54,193 bases of DNA, taken from assembly GCF_026168105.1 (NCBI RefSeq), contig NZ_LBMW01000050.1, forward strand, positions 1 through 54,193. Reading direction: 5' to 3'. The position numbers and the translations under genes are program-made. This document shows positions 33,495 to 44,537 of this stretch, piece by piece. The notes beneath the pieces were generated by a model, which saw nothing but the letters and a program-made list of their open reading frames with translations, was not told the DNA's origin and did not search any database. Source of the DNA: Streptomyces hygroscopicus (GTDB lineage Bacteria > Actinomycetota > Actinomycetes > Streptomycetales > Streptomycetaceae). Position 1 is the first letter of the stretch, and the number at the start of each line of letters is the position of its first letter.

Positions 33495-33860
33495 GGCGAG
33501 CCGCTTTCGTAGTCGGTGAGGGCGGCCGGACGGCCGGGAAGGGCCCCGCGGAGATCGTTCCCGAGCCTCCGGCAAGGTTCCCACGAGCCTCCGGCGAGTC
33601 ATCCCAGGATACGTGCGGGCGTCCCCCTTCGAGCCCCGGCAGCGCCCTTGCGCGGCGTCAACCGAGGCGCTCACGAATCACCCGGCACGCCCCCGTCGTG
33701 CAAAGGACCGCCACCTCTCTCCTCACCCTGATAGGTGAACCCCGCAGGCCCTCCGAGGGCCTTAGCAGCCGCCTTGCGGACCCGATCCCCCGCCTCGTAC
33801 AAGATCCCCACCGAGAAGTTACCGACCGGTACTCACCGGTCCCGCGAGAGTGGGGTCCCC
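33495..33860. other. 366-bp divergent intergenic region
   Basis: No gene is convincing here. It should hold promoters for the leftward DUF6912-like gene and the rightward Rv3235-like gene. Symmetric elements include AGGCCCTCCGAGGGCCT near 33748-33764 and GACCGGT-ACTC-ACCGGTC at 33824-33841, the latter 20 bp before the next start codon. Confidence 0.5.
33824..33841. promoter_or_regulatory. Inverted repeat GACCGGT-N4-ACCGGTC before Rv3235-like gene
   Basis: A perfect 7-bp dyad with a 4-base loop, 19 bp upstream of the ATG at 33861. It could fold in the 5' leader or serve as an operator. The arms equal those at 3224-3248. Confidence 0.35.
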
Positions 33861-34382
33861 ATGAACAAGGTGATGACCAGGAACCAGGCGATGGCCAGCG
33901 CCGCACGGCGGCCCGGAGGCCGCCCGCCGGTACGCCACGACACCCGCCGTCCCGGCGCCGTCCCCCGGCGTACGGCACCAGGGCAGCGCACGTCCCCGGC
34001 GAGGACGCCGAGTGCCCCGCGCCGGGCGGCACCGGCCGCCCAGCCCCGCCCGACGGACATCTTCGCCGACCGTCTGCTCTCCGTGCTGAGCGGTCAGCGC
34101 CCGGTGCACAGCATGCTCCGCCACACCGTCGGCCGCGCCTACGACGAACTGGCCCGGCTTGCCGAACGCGGCACCCTGCGCACCCGAGGCACCCGCCCGG
34201 TCGTCCGTGACATCGGCTACTACGTGCCGCGTCCCGGCGCCATCGAGGCCTTCGCCCGCATCGGCGCGGGCGACCAGCTCCGGGCCATGGCCTTCCGGCT
34301 GGAGTGCGGCCCGGACCACCGCTGGCGGTGCACGGCGGTGGAGCTGGGCGGGCCACGGACGCCACGGACTGACGACGACTGA
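33861..34382 (+). CDS. Rv3235-family protein
   Basis: Protein of 173 residues from ATG 33861 with GGGG five bases upstream. The first ~65 residues are Arg/Pro-rich and probably disordered. The rest (DIFADRLLSVLSGQRPVHSMLRH and RGTRPVVRDIGYYVPRPG in parts) matches the actinobacterial Rv3235-type family (DUF6459). In mycobacteria this gene also lies near secA1, and here it is convergent with secA. There are no catalytic motifs; the function is unknown. Tandem repeats begin at its stop codon. Confidence 0.8.
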   Translation: MNKVMTRNQAMASAARRPGGRPPVRHDTRRPGAVPRRTAPGQRTSPARTPSAPRRAAPAAQPRPTDIFADRLLSVLSGQRPVHSMLRHTVGRAYDELARLAERGTLRTRGTRPVVRDIGYYVPRPGAIEAFARIGAGDQLRAMAFRLECGPDHRWRCTAVELGGPRTPRTDDD

Positions 34383-34540
34383 ACCCACCGGCACGCCGTT
34401 CCGAACCCACCGGCACGCCGTCCACGACCGGCGACCGGCGACCGGCGACCGGCGACCGGCGACAGCGGACGAAAAAGGGCAGCCGGGCGACGGACGGACG
34501 ACAGACGGAAGGACGACGGACGAACGGACGGACGGATGAC
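34381..34540. repeat. Cluster of tandem repeats after Rv3235-like stop codon
   Basis: Three kinds follow one another. GAACCCACCGGCACGCCGT occurs at 34381-34399 and 34403-34421 (period 22), starting inside the TGA stop. GACCGGC is then repeated five times at 34426-34460. A G/A-rich stretch of GGAC and GGACGA units runs from about 34489 to 34540. It ends just before the secA terminator. Confidence 0.92.
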
Positions 34541-34571
34541 AGACAGCAAACGACCGATCACCGGATGACAT

Positions 34572-34605
34572 GAGGGGCCGGGCAGCCTTGGGTGCCCGGC
34601 CCCTC
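34572..34605. terminator. Terminator downstream of secA
   Basis: GAGGGGCCGGGCA (34572-34584) pairs perfectly with TGCCCGGCCCCTC (34593-34605), loop 8 bases, between convergent secA and the Rv3235-like gene. Confidence 0.9.
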
Positions 34606-34632
34606 GTCACGGCTGTCTCGCCGCCTCCACCG

Positions 34633-37443
<2,811 letters not shown>

Positions 37444-37731
37444 GGGGGTTTGTCTCCTTGCCGGTCGGGCCTGGGACGGTCGGTTACGTATGACAGCTTG
37501 AGCAACGGCCATCGTAAGCGAGGACCGCACCGCACCGGGAGGTCTGCCGTTGACAGCCACTAGGACAACGGACGGGCGTCGCGGAAGGTGCCGCGTCCTC
37601 GCCACGAAAAGTAGCGGTGCCCTCACTCGGTGCGGAGTGATGCGGGACGACGGCGTGGCGAGGCCGGGCAAGGCGCCGGCCCGGCGGCAAAAGTCGTGGC
37701 GGAGGGGCGGGGGCGCGAGCAGAATCGGGCG

Positions 37732-38301
37732 ATGGACCCCGTCACCCTGACCACCGACCGCCTCCTGCTGCGCACCGTGGGCCCGCAGGAGACGGACGCG
37801 GTGTACCGAGCCGCCCAGGACCCCGAGATCCAGCGCTGGACCACGATCCCGTCGCCGTATCTGCGCGAGCACGCGGACGCGTTCCTGGCGCAGACGGTAC
37901 CGGAGGGCTGGGCGGACGCCTCGATGTTCACGTTCGGCGTCTTCCTGCGCTCCGGGGAGCTGGTGGGCATGCTCGGCCTGACGATGCGCTCGCCGGGCGT
38001 CGCCGAGGTGGGCTTCTGGACGGCGAAGGAGCACCGGGGCAACGGCTACATGCCGGAAGCCACGCTCGGCGCGTCGCGCTGGGCCTTCACGCACCTGTCG
38101 ATCGACCGCGTGGAGTGGCGCGCGGAGGTGGGCAACGGGGCCTCCCGCGCGGTCGCGGAACGCGCGGGCTTCACCATCGAGGGCATCCTCCGCTCCGCGA
38201 TCAACAACAAGGGGGTGCGCCGGGACTGCTGGGTGGGCTCTCTCCTGCCGTCGGACCTGGGGCTGCCCTCGACGGCACCGTATCTGCCGACACGTTCCTA
38301 A
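37732..38301 (+). CDS. GNAT-family N-acetyltransferase (RimJ/RimL type)
   Basis: Acetyl-CoA-dependent transferase of 189 residues from ATG 37732. The N-terminal LTTDRLLLRTVGPQETDAVY, the acetyl-CoA loop EHRGNGYMPEA (about residues 104-114) and VEWRAEVGNGASRAVAERAG are typical of the RimJ/RimL branch that acetylates protein N-termini or small molecules. The substrate cannot be predicted. It is divergent from secA with 288 bp between them; I see no clear promoter in that gap. Degenerate tandem repeats follow its stop. Confidence 0.9.
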   Translation: MDPVTLTTDRLLLRTVGPQETDAVYRAAQDPEIQRWTTIPSPYLREHADAFLAQTVPEGWADASMFTFGVFLRSGELVGMLGLTMRSPGVAEVGFWTAKEHRGNGYMPEATLGASRWAFTHLSIDRVEWRAEVGNGASRAVAERAGFTIEGILRSAINNKGVRRDCWVGSLLPSDLGLPSTAPYLPTRS

Positions 38302-38306
38302 GGGCC

Positions 38307-38396
38307 TGCGGCGCGTTCTTGTTCCGGGGTCCGCGGCACGATCTTGTTCCGGGTCTGCGGCGCCGTCCCAGGGTCTGGCGGCGCCTTCTTCGGGCC
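38307..38396. repeat. Degenerate 20-25-bp tandem repeat after GNAT stop codon
   Basis: Four adjacent imperfect units begin at 38307, 38332, 38356 and 38376. The first two share TTGTTCCGGG and all four share GCGGC(G/A)C and G-rich ends. The array starts 5 bp after the TAA stop. Confidence 0.8.
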
Positions 38397-38463
38397 CCTT
38401 CCGACGACCGGTGAAAACCCCGGCTCAGGCCGCGCTGTCAGTGCCGCCGCCTACGGTGTGACC

Positions 38464-39669
38464 ATGCCGAGTCTCCCGCGCCCCGCCGCCGAACTGACCG
38501 CCGACGAAGCCCGCCGCATCGCCCTGCGGGCGCAAGGGTTCCTCGGCGCGGCCGACCGCAGGGCCGGTGTCCGCGGCATCCTGCGTCACCTCGGTGCCGT
38601 CCAGCTCGACACCATCTCGGTCCTCGCCCGCTCCCACGAGCTCATTCCGTACGCCCGCCTCGGCGCGATAGGCCGCAGGACGGTCGACGCGGCGTACTGG
38701 ACACCGTCGTCGGCCGACGGCACGGCCACGGCCCCGCCCCACGCGTTCGAGTACTGGTCGCACGCCGCCTGCATCCTCCCCATCGAGGAGTGGCCCCACT
38801 TCGCCTTCCGCCGCCGCGCCTACCGTTCCCGCCCGCACTGGCACCACCCCCTCCCGGACGGCGCCTACGACCAGGTCATCAAGCAGCTGCGCGCCGAAGG
38901 CCCCCTCACGGCCACGGACCTGGGCGGCGCGAAGAAGACCAGCGAGTGGTGGGACTGGTCCGGCACGAAGGTCGCCGTGGAGCGCGCGCTGATGTACGGC
39001 GAGGTGGTGTGCGTCGAGCGTCGCGGCTGGAAGCGGGTGTACGACCTGGCCGAGCGCGCCGTCCCCGACGCGCTGCTCCACGACGAGCTGGACGACGCCG
39101 AGTGCCTGCGCCGTCTCGTCCGCCTCGCCGGGCAGTCCCTCGGTGTCGGCACGCGCGCGGACATAGCGGACTACCACCGCCTCAAGGGCGAACAGGTCGA
39201 CGCGGTGATCGCGGACTCGGGCCTGGTGCCGGTGACGGTCGAGGGCTGGGGGAAGCCTGCATGGGCGGACCCGGCAGCCCTTCAGTCCCCGCCGCGCGGC
39301 CGCCACCGTACGACGCTTCTGTCGCCCTTCGACTCGCTGATCTGGGAGCGGGCGCGCACGGAGCGGATCTTCGGCTTCACCCACCGTCTGGAGGCGTACG
39401 TTCCCAAGCCGAAGCGGGTGTACGGCTACTTCGCCATGCCGGTCCTCGCCGGCGGTCGGCTGGTCGGCCGCGTGGACCCCGCGCGGGAAGGCCTCACGCT
39501 GGTCGCCAAGCAGGTCACTGTGGACGATGCGAGGGCGGTCCCGGCAGTGGCTCAGGCCCTGCTGGAAGCGGCGTCGTGGGTGGACTGCACGAACGTCCGC
39601 GTGGAGCGGATGGACGCCCCGGCCCTGCGGGAGCCCCTCGTCCGCGAGCTGGCCCGTTACCTGGACTGA
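38464..39669 (+). CDS. Winged-helix DNA glycosylase-like protein (YcaQ/AlkZ family)
   Basis: Protein of 401 residues from ATG 38464 in the HTH_42 family, whose members excise alkylated bases and open interstrand crosslinks. The family catalytic loop reads GAVQLDTI at about residues 45-52, matching the Gln-hydrophobic-Asp form of the YcaQ branch rather than the QxQ form of AlkZ. Other landmarks are FEYWSHAACILP, the winged-helix GPLTATDLGG and LLSPFDSLIWERART. Full length. This is likely a DNA repair enzyme. It is convergent with the response regulator gene at 39703. Confidence 0.85.
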   Translation: MPSLPRPAAELTADEARRIALRAQGFLGAADRRAGVRGILRHLGAVQLDTISVLARSHELIPYARLGAIGRRTVDAAYWTPSSADGTATAPPHAFEYWSHAACILPIEEWPHFAFRRRAYRSRPHWHHPLPDGAYDQVIKQLRAEGPLTATDLGGAKKTSEWWDWSGTKVAVERALMYGEVVCVERRGWKRVYDLAERAVPDALLHDELDDAECLRRLVRLAGQSLGVGTRADIADYHRLKGEQVDAVIADSGLVPVTVEGWGKPAWADPAALQSPPRGRHRTTLLSPFDSLIWERARTERIFGFTHRLEAYVPKPKRVYGYFAMPVLAGGRLVGRVDPAREGLTLVAKQVTVDDARAVPAVAQALLEAASWVDCTNVRVERMDAPALREPLVRELARYLD

Positions 39670-39672
39670 CAC

Positions 39673-39695
39673 GGGTCCCGGACCGCCGGGGACCC
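39673..39695. terminator. Weak hairpin between convergent genes
   Basis: GGGTCCC (39673-39679) pairs with GGGACCC (39689-39695), loop 9 bases, just after the YcaQ-like stop and before the response regulator stop. Confidence 0.4.
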
Positions 39696-39702
39696 CGTCC
39701 CG

Positions 39703-40449
39703 CTAACGGATCTCGAGGATCTTCTCCCGCATCGCATAGACGACGGCTTCCATCCTGGAGTGCAGCTGCAGCTTCTCCAGGATGTTGCGCACGTGGTTCT
39801 TGACGGTGTTCTCGGAGATGAACAGCTCCTTGGCGATGTCCCGGTTGTTCATCCCGGTGGCGACCAGCTTGAGGACCTCGAGTTCCCGGTCGGTGAGCCG
39901 CGGCGCCGGAACGAGTCGGCGCTCGTCGGTCCGCTGGATCATCGACTTGAACTCGGTGAGGAGTTTCGACGCCATGGAGGGGCTGATCTGCGACTGGCCG
40001 TCGGCGACCGCGCGAATGGCCGTGGCCACCTCGTCCGTGGAGATCTCCTTGAGGAGATAACCGGTCGCGCCCGCCTTGATCGCGTCGTAGAGGTCGGCCT
40101 CTTCGTCGCTGATGGTCAGCATGATGATCTTGGCGCTGGGGGCCACCTCCTTGATGGAGGTGCACGCCTCGATCCCGCCCCGCTTGGGCATCCGTACATC
40201 CATCAGCACGATGTCGGGCAGCAGATCGGCCGCCTTGTCGACCGCCTCCGCCCCGTCCCCCGCCTCGCCGACGACCTGGATGTCCTCCTCGGCCGCGAGC
40301 ACGATCTCAAGACCGCGCCGGAAGAGGGCGTGATCGTCCACGACGAGGACGCGGATGGGCTCCTTACCTGCAGAGCCCGCCTCCGGGCCCATGCCGACGA
40401 CGCCGTCGTCGGCATCCTCGTCATGCATCGGTCCGAAGCTGTCCGCCAT
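39703..40449 (-). CDS. Orphan NarL/LuxR-type response regulator
   Basis: Response regulator of 248 residues. ATG 40449 has a very strong site, GGGGGAGG, about five bases upstream, which decides against longer starts. After a ~30-residue leader comes the receiver domain, with acidic pair VVDDH and phosphoacceptor Asp in VLMDVRMPKRGG, then the conserved Thr/Lys (IIMLTISDEE, GYLLKE). The LuxR-type helix-turn-helix is at the C-terminus (LTDRELEVLKLVATGMNNRDIAKEL split over about 185-210). No histidine kinase gene is adjacent, so it is an orphan regulator. It is followed on the other side by hpf. Confidence 0.92.
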   Translation of the reverse strand: MADSFGPMHDEDADDGVVGMGPEAGSAGKEPIRVLVVDDHALFRRGLEIVLAAEEDIQVVGEAGDGAEAVDKAADLLPDIVLMDVRMPKRGGIEACTSIKEVAPSAKIIMLTISDEEADLYDAIKAGATGYLLKEISTDEVATAIRAVADGQSQISPSMASKLLTEFKSMIQRTDERRLVPAPRLTDRELEVLKLVATGMNNRDIAKELFISENTVKNHVRNILEKLQLHSRMEAVVYAMREKILEIR

Positions 40450-40656
40450 CGTTCCTCCCCCTGAAGGCTGTGGCCTGTGGTCCCGTGCCATCGCCAACCC
40501 AAGGCAACGGCCCACCGGTTGAGCCGTTACCGTCATGATTTCATGCCCGGGCGGCACTCAGGTGACAGAGCGCGGGGCCAAGTGGTCGCACACCGGTGCC
40601 CCTGGGGGCGCAAAGGCTCACCAGGGGCACCGGATACGGCCATCACCAGACCGGGA

Positions 40657-41349
40657 TCAGCCGCCGAGCGCTCCGCCCGCATCGGCCGTCTGCGCCTGAG
40701 TCACCATCTGGTCCGTGCTGAGGTGGATGACGCCGTAGTCATAGGCATGCCGCCGGTAGACCACGCTGGGCTGCTTGGTCTCGGAGTCGACGAACAGATA
40801 GAAGTCGTGCCCGACCAACTCCATTTCGTAGAGCGCCTGGTCGAGCGACATCGGGGACGCGACGTGGGTCTTCTCCCGGACGACGAGGGGGCCCTCGCCC
40901 TTCACCTCGAGCGATCCGATCCTCTTGGCCGGCACGCCGTCCGACTCCTCTTCCGGTACGACACTGCCGTTGCCGTTGAGCGTCGCGGCGCCCGGAACGT
41001 GATCGGGCACCTCGGCTGCCGTGAGCCGACGGATCCCGCGGTAGCTGTGGCGCTTGTCGTGCTGCTTGCGCAGCCGGGCCTCAAGCTTCTCCGCCGCCAG
41101 GTCGAGTGCCGCGTACGGATCGCTGGCCGCTGCCTCCGCCCGGATCACCGGACCGCGGGAGTAGAGCGTGATCTCCACTCGGTCACAGCGGTCGGCCTGT
41201 CGGGGGTTGGGCTCCCTGGACACCTCGACGTCGAGGCTGATCACCTTGCCATCGAGCTTCTGGATCTTGTCCAGCTTCAGCTTCTCGGCCACGTGCTTCC
41301 GGAACCGCTCGGGCACCTCGGTCTTGCGGCCCTTGACGACGATGTCCAC
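40657..41349 (-). CDS. hpf: Ribosome hibernation promoting factor, long form
   Basis: Long-form HPF of 230 residues that dimerises 70S ribosomes into inactive 100S particles. GTG 41349 has GGAG seven bases upstream, and the opening VDIVVKGRKTEVPERF is the normal S30AE start. The S30AE domain covers about 1-105, a charged linker follows, and the C-terminal dimerisation domain (HVASPMSLDQALYEMELVGHDFYLF in parts; VVYRRHAYDYGVIHL) covers about 170-225. The 314-bp leader upstream probably holds stress-responsive promoters. Same order as secA-hpf-comF in mycobacteria. Confidence 0.93.
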   Translation of the reverse strand: MDIVVKGRKTEVPERFRKHVAEKLKLDKIQKLDGKVISLDVEVSREPNPRQADRCDRVEITLYSRGPVIRAEAAASDPYAALDLAAEKLEARLRKQHDKRHSYRGIRRLTAAEVPDHVPGAATLNGNGSVVPEEESDGVPAKRIGSLEVKGEGPLVVREKTHVASPMSLDQALYEMELVGHDFYLFVDSETKQPSVVYRRHAYDYGVIHLSTDQMVTQAQTADAGGALGG

Positions 41350-41663
41350 GCAGAACTCCGTTCCCGGATCGCTCCGCACACCTGGCGGAGCATCTCCCTT
41401 GTGCACCAGGCTCCGGTGAGTACCGGAACCTCGGACTCGGTGACTTCCACCTCCTCCTCCCCCGTGGGCGAGATCTCCACCCCACCACTGCGGGTGATTA
41501 AGAAAACCCGCAGCACGGCATTCGGATAAGCGGGGGATGGCCTGCGCCTTTCCCTCACAACCGAACATATCTCGCCCGGACGGATGTCGTCACCCTCTAC
41601 TGCGGCGTACCTCCGTTCAGGTGAATTGACCTGCTCATTACCTGCAACGATGCAAGTTCTCAG
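41350..41663 (-). other. 314-bp hpf leader and promoter region
   Basis: No gene is supported. On the minus strand it carries GGAAC-N18-GTT at 41646-41671 and an 8-bp hairpin CTGCGGGT/ACCCGCAG at 41488-41513 with a 10-base A/T-rich loop. The long untranslated leader of about 300 bases is unusual for this compact region. Confidence 0.45.
41488..41513 (-). promoter_or_regulatory. Hairpin in hpf leader
   Basis: CTGCGGGT (41488-41495) and ACCCGCAG (41506-41513) flank GATTAAGAAA. On the hpf strand the loop is TTTCTTAATC. It could be an attenuator, a processing site, or a terminator for comF transcription. Confidence 0.4.
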
Positions 41664-41671
41664 TCAGTTCC
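41646..41671 (-). promoter_or_regulatory. Possible SigR-like promoter for hpf
   Basis: On the minus strand GGAAC is followed after exactly 18 bases by GTT, close to the actinobacterial sigma-R consensus GGGAAT-N18-GTT. It overlaps the 3' end of the comF-like gene. One promoter-like match in a long region can be chance. Confidence 0.25.
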
Positions 41672-42524
41672 GGTTGTTTTCGAAGGAATCCGGCGAGGCG
41701 GCGACAACCGCCGCACAGATCCCGTCCTCGACGCCGCTCCCCGCGGCCATTCCCGGCGGTGCCCAGGTCCGGTTCGCCGGTGGCGTCGTCTCCGCTCTTC
41801 TTCGTTCCCCCGTTGCTTCCCCTGCCGCGGGCACATACACCTCCCTGTCCCCCATCTGCGCGTGCCCCAGAGCCGTCCGTACGGCGCGCGCCGCCTCCGT
41901 CAGCGAGGCGCCCGTCGTCATCAGGTCGTCGACGAGGACGACCCTCCCGCCGGCCAGCAGCCGGGTGCCCCCTCCGGCCACCCCCAGCGCGCCCGTCAGG
42001 TTGGCCAGCCGCTGCCCGGAATTGAGCCCCGCCTGGTCGGCCACGGGCCGAAGCTGCCGCAGCACGGACACGACGCGCGCCGCCGTCCCGGTCCGGCGCA
42101 GCTCTCCGGCGGCCGCGAGTGCGATCCGCCGCGCGGGATCGTGCCCCCTCGCCCGCACGGCCCGGCGCGAGGAGGGCACTGGCACGAGCAGCAGCGGCCT
42201 GGGGCCACCCCGTGCACCGGAGGGCACCTGGCCGCCCGGCCCCGCCCGCACGGCCCCGGCCAGAGCCGCGCCGAGCGGTCCCGCAAGCATCAGGGCACCG
42301 CGCTCCTTGTGGGCCAGGAGCGTGGCGCGCACCGCGCCCTCGTACGCCGCCGCCGCGTGCACCACGGGCAGCCCGGCCGGCTCCGGCACCGGCCGCACAC
42401 TGCGTGGCGCGGTGCCTTGCAGAGCGGCGCGGCACTCCGGGCAGAGCACCGTGCGCGGCCTGCCACAGCCTCCGCACTCGGCTGGCAGCACCAGGTCGGT
42501 GAGGTCCTGCCACCACCCCCGCAT
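41664..42524 (-). CDS. ComF-family phosphoribosyltransferase-like protein
   Basis: Protein of 286 residues from ATG 42524. An N-terminal zinc-binding site is formed by Cys17, Cys20, Cys28 and Cys31 (CGGC then CPEC). The C-terminal phosphoribosyltransferase fold includes LLLVPVPSSRRAVRARGHDP and the PRPP-binding VVLVDDLMTTGAS. ComF proteins act with DNA uptake or recombination in other bacteria; in actinobacteria the role is unclear. The gene matches Rv3242c of mycobacteria in its position between hpf and lpqB. The long C-terminal tail after the PRPP loop is Ala/Gly-rich. Confidence 0.88.
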   Translation of the reverse strand: MRGWWQDLTDLVLPAECGGCGRPRTVLCPECRAALQGTAPRSVRPVPEPAGLPVVHAAAAYEGAVRATLLAHKERGALMLAGPLGAALAGAVRAGPGGQVPSGARGGPRPLLLVPVPSSRRAVRARGHDPARRIALAAAGELRRTGTAARVVSVLRQLRPVADQAGLNSGQRLANLTGALGVAGGGTRLLAGGRVVLVDDLMTTGASLTEAARAVRTALGHAQMGDREVYVPAAGEATGERRRAETTPPANRTWAPPGMAAGSGVEDGICAAVVAASPDSFENNRN

Positions 42525-42650
42525 GACCACCACTGTGCCAACGCCCGCGGCGGCCTGCCAGGGCTGTGGAAAACTCCCTGTGGACAACCGTGCGGCAGAC
42601 GTCCAAGGCAGCCCGCACAGCCCGTGCCGGGCGGCTCCGGGGCGGCCCGA

Positions 42651-42704
42651 GAGAGCCTCACCCCCGGACAGCGGAGCCTCACACCCGTCGGGAGAGCCTC
42701 ACCC
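42651..42704. repeat. ~20-bp imperfect tandem repeat at the lpqB stop codon
   Basis: AGCCTCAC occurs at 42654, 42675 and 42695, inside three similar units of 20-21 bp. The unit nearest lpqB contains its stop codon (complement of TCA at 42699-42701); the other two lie downstream of the stop. Confidence 0.8.
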
Positions 42705-44537
42705 CGGATAGACGGGAGCCGTCCCCTCCTTGACCACCTTCTGCCACTGGGCGCCGGCCGACAGCCGCACGATGCCGTCCTCCGAGTAGGCCACCAGGGG
42801 CAGCCGCTCGTCCTCCGAGGCCGCGATCTGCTTCACGCCCGTCAGCGAGGCCGGCGGATTGCCCGCCGGTGTGGAGCCGTCGACCTGCACGAAGCGCATC
42901 TGCTGGACCCCGCCGGCCTCGCGTCCCACCATCACAAGCCGGCTGTCACCGGCCCACGACATGGCCGTGACCTCCTCCAGCTGCGGCGTCACCGAGTGCA
43001 GCTCGAGGATCGACACGGCGAGCCGGCCGTCGGCCCCGTTCTCCCGTTCGACTCGCCCGATCTGCAGCGACGTCTTGCCGCCCTTCTCCACGATCAGCGC
43101 GATCCGCACCCCGTCGGCCGCCACCCGCACCGCGTCGATGCGCCCGTCGAGGCCCGGCGTGCGCACGTCCACAGGCTGGCCCGCGCCCTTCTGCAGCATC
43201 ACCAGACGCGCGTGCTTCGGATCGCGGTCGGCCACCCACAGATCACCCGCACCGTCCCAGCTCGGCGTCGTCAGCCGGTCGCCCTGCGTGGCACCCCGGC
43301 TGGTGACCACCGGGCCCGCGAGCGAGGCGCCCGGCACCAGCGACCCGACATACAGATACTGCCCGTCGGCCGAGACCCCGGCCGCGGAGTCCTCGGCACG
43401 CGATACCGCGGCCGCGCGCAGCTTCTTGTCCCCCTCGCCCAGCGCGCCCGGCACCGGGGTGGGTACCTGGGAGCCGCTGCCGCTGGGCAGACGGACGAGC
43501 CGCTGCTTGCCGTCGATGAAGTACTCGTACTCGGTCTCGGCCCGCCTGCCCGTTCCGTGCAGGGCGATGGTCTCGGCCCGGTCCTCGTTCAGCTCGCACA
43601 GTTGCCGGCCGTCCGACCGCTGCAGCTCGACCTTGTTCACTCCGGTGGGCGTCAGGTCCTGGAGCGTGAACAGCAGCTGCGCCGCCATCCGGGCGCACTG
43701 CGCCTGCCCGACCCGGTTCGCCCTGTCGTTGAGCGGCACCGTCAGCTTGTTCTGGTCGTCGGGCTGCAGCGTGGTGACGTCCTTCCTGAGCGCCGTGCCC
43801 GAGGGGAAGCTCGACGTCGCCACAGGATCCAGCCAGCGCGTGGGGCCGCTCAGCAACGAACGGACCGTCGACGTCACCGGGTCCACCTTGCCGCGCACGT
43901 ACACCGGGTCGGCGACGGTGCTCAGCTGCCCGCCCGCAGCGGCGGGCATGTTCGCCGCGTAGTAGTACTTGTTGACCGACACGTAGTTGCGCTGGAAGTC
44001 GGACCTGCCCATCACCACACCCTGCGGCAGCGAGTCGATGCGCCACTGGTTGGTCTTCTTCTCCAGCGTGAGGTGCACCGACCGGCTGTACGTCCCCGAG
44101 TCCGGCGCGTACGCGTGCTGTGCGTCCACGACCGCCAGTTTGCTGCCGGTCAGCGTGTACGTGTAGTCGTCACCCGCCTCCTGGCTCCTGGTGTGATCGG
44201 GCACGGTGTTCGGCCCGTCCGACAGCACCGTGGTGGACGCGTCCGGGTTCCACCCGCGCGACGCGCCATCGGTCAGATACTTCCGAGCCGTCTCGTACCG
44301 CGGGTCGTCGCTCGTCAGCGCCTCCAGGAAGCCCTGCACGATCTCCGCGGGCCCCGCATCCTCGCGCGGCGGCATCGCGAACACGCGGACCTGCGCGTCC
44401 TGCCGGGGCGTCGATTCGACCCCGCGCAGATCCCCGCTGTCCGGCATCGAGGCGCACCCGGCCAGCACCACGGCACCACAGCCGACGGACACCCCCACGG
44501 ACAGCACACGCCGCCGACCGCCCCCCTCAGCGCCCAC
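42699..44537 (-). CDS. lpqB: Lipoprotein LpqB
   Basis: Lipoprotein of 612 residues that works with the MtrAB two-component system. GTG 44537 has GGGAGG seven bases upstream and overlaps the mtrB stop by 11 bp. A basic N-terminus, hydrophobic segment and lipobox VLAGC give lipid-modified Cys28. The middle contains a GerMN-type domain (about 200-330) and the C-terminal part is a beta-propeller-like region (VSADGQYLYVGSL, DAVRVAADGVRIALIVE). In mycobacteria LpqB binds the MtrB sensor domain; the operon order mtrA-mtrB-lpqB is kept here. Confidence 0.95.
   Translation of the reverse strand: MGAEGGGRRRVLSVGVSVGCGAVVLAGCASMPDSGDLRGVESTPRQDAQVRVFAMPPREDAGPAEIVQGFLEALTSDDPRYETARKYLTDGASRGWNPDASTTVLSDGPNTVPDHTRSQEAGDDYTYTLTGSKLAVVDAQHAYAPDSGTYSRSVHLTLEKKTNQWRIDSLPQGVVMGRSDFQRNYVSVNKYYYAANMPAAAGGQLSTVADPVYVRGKVDPVTSTVRSLLSGPTRWLDPVATSSFPSGTALRKDVTTLQPDDQNKLTVPLNDRANRVGQAQCARMAAQLLFTLQDLTPTGVNKVELQRSDGRQLCELNEDRAETIALHGTGRRAETEYEYFIDGKQRLVRLPSGSGSQVPTPVPGALGEGDKKLRAAAVSRAEDSAAGVSADGQYLYVGSLVPGASLAGPVVTSRGATQGDRLTTPSWDGAGDLWVADRDPKHARLVMLQKGAGQPVDVRTPGLDGRIDAVRVAADGVRIALIVEKGGKTSLQIGRVERENGADGRLAVSILELHSVTPQLEEVTAMSWAGDSRLVMVGREAGGVQQMRFVQVDGSTPAGNPPASLTGVKQIAASEDERLPLVAYSEDGIVRLSAGAQWQKVVKEGTAPVYPG

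Noticed and set aside
37550..37571. TTGACA near 37550 as a GNAT promoter
   Set aside because: The -35-like hexamer has no -10 element at 16-19 bp; the nearby TAGGAC is far too close.
37444..38094. N-terminal extension of SecA by more than 200 residues
   Set aside because: GTG 37443 has a good ribosome binding site and gives the normal SecA N-terminus; the extension is antisense to the GNAT gene.
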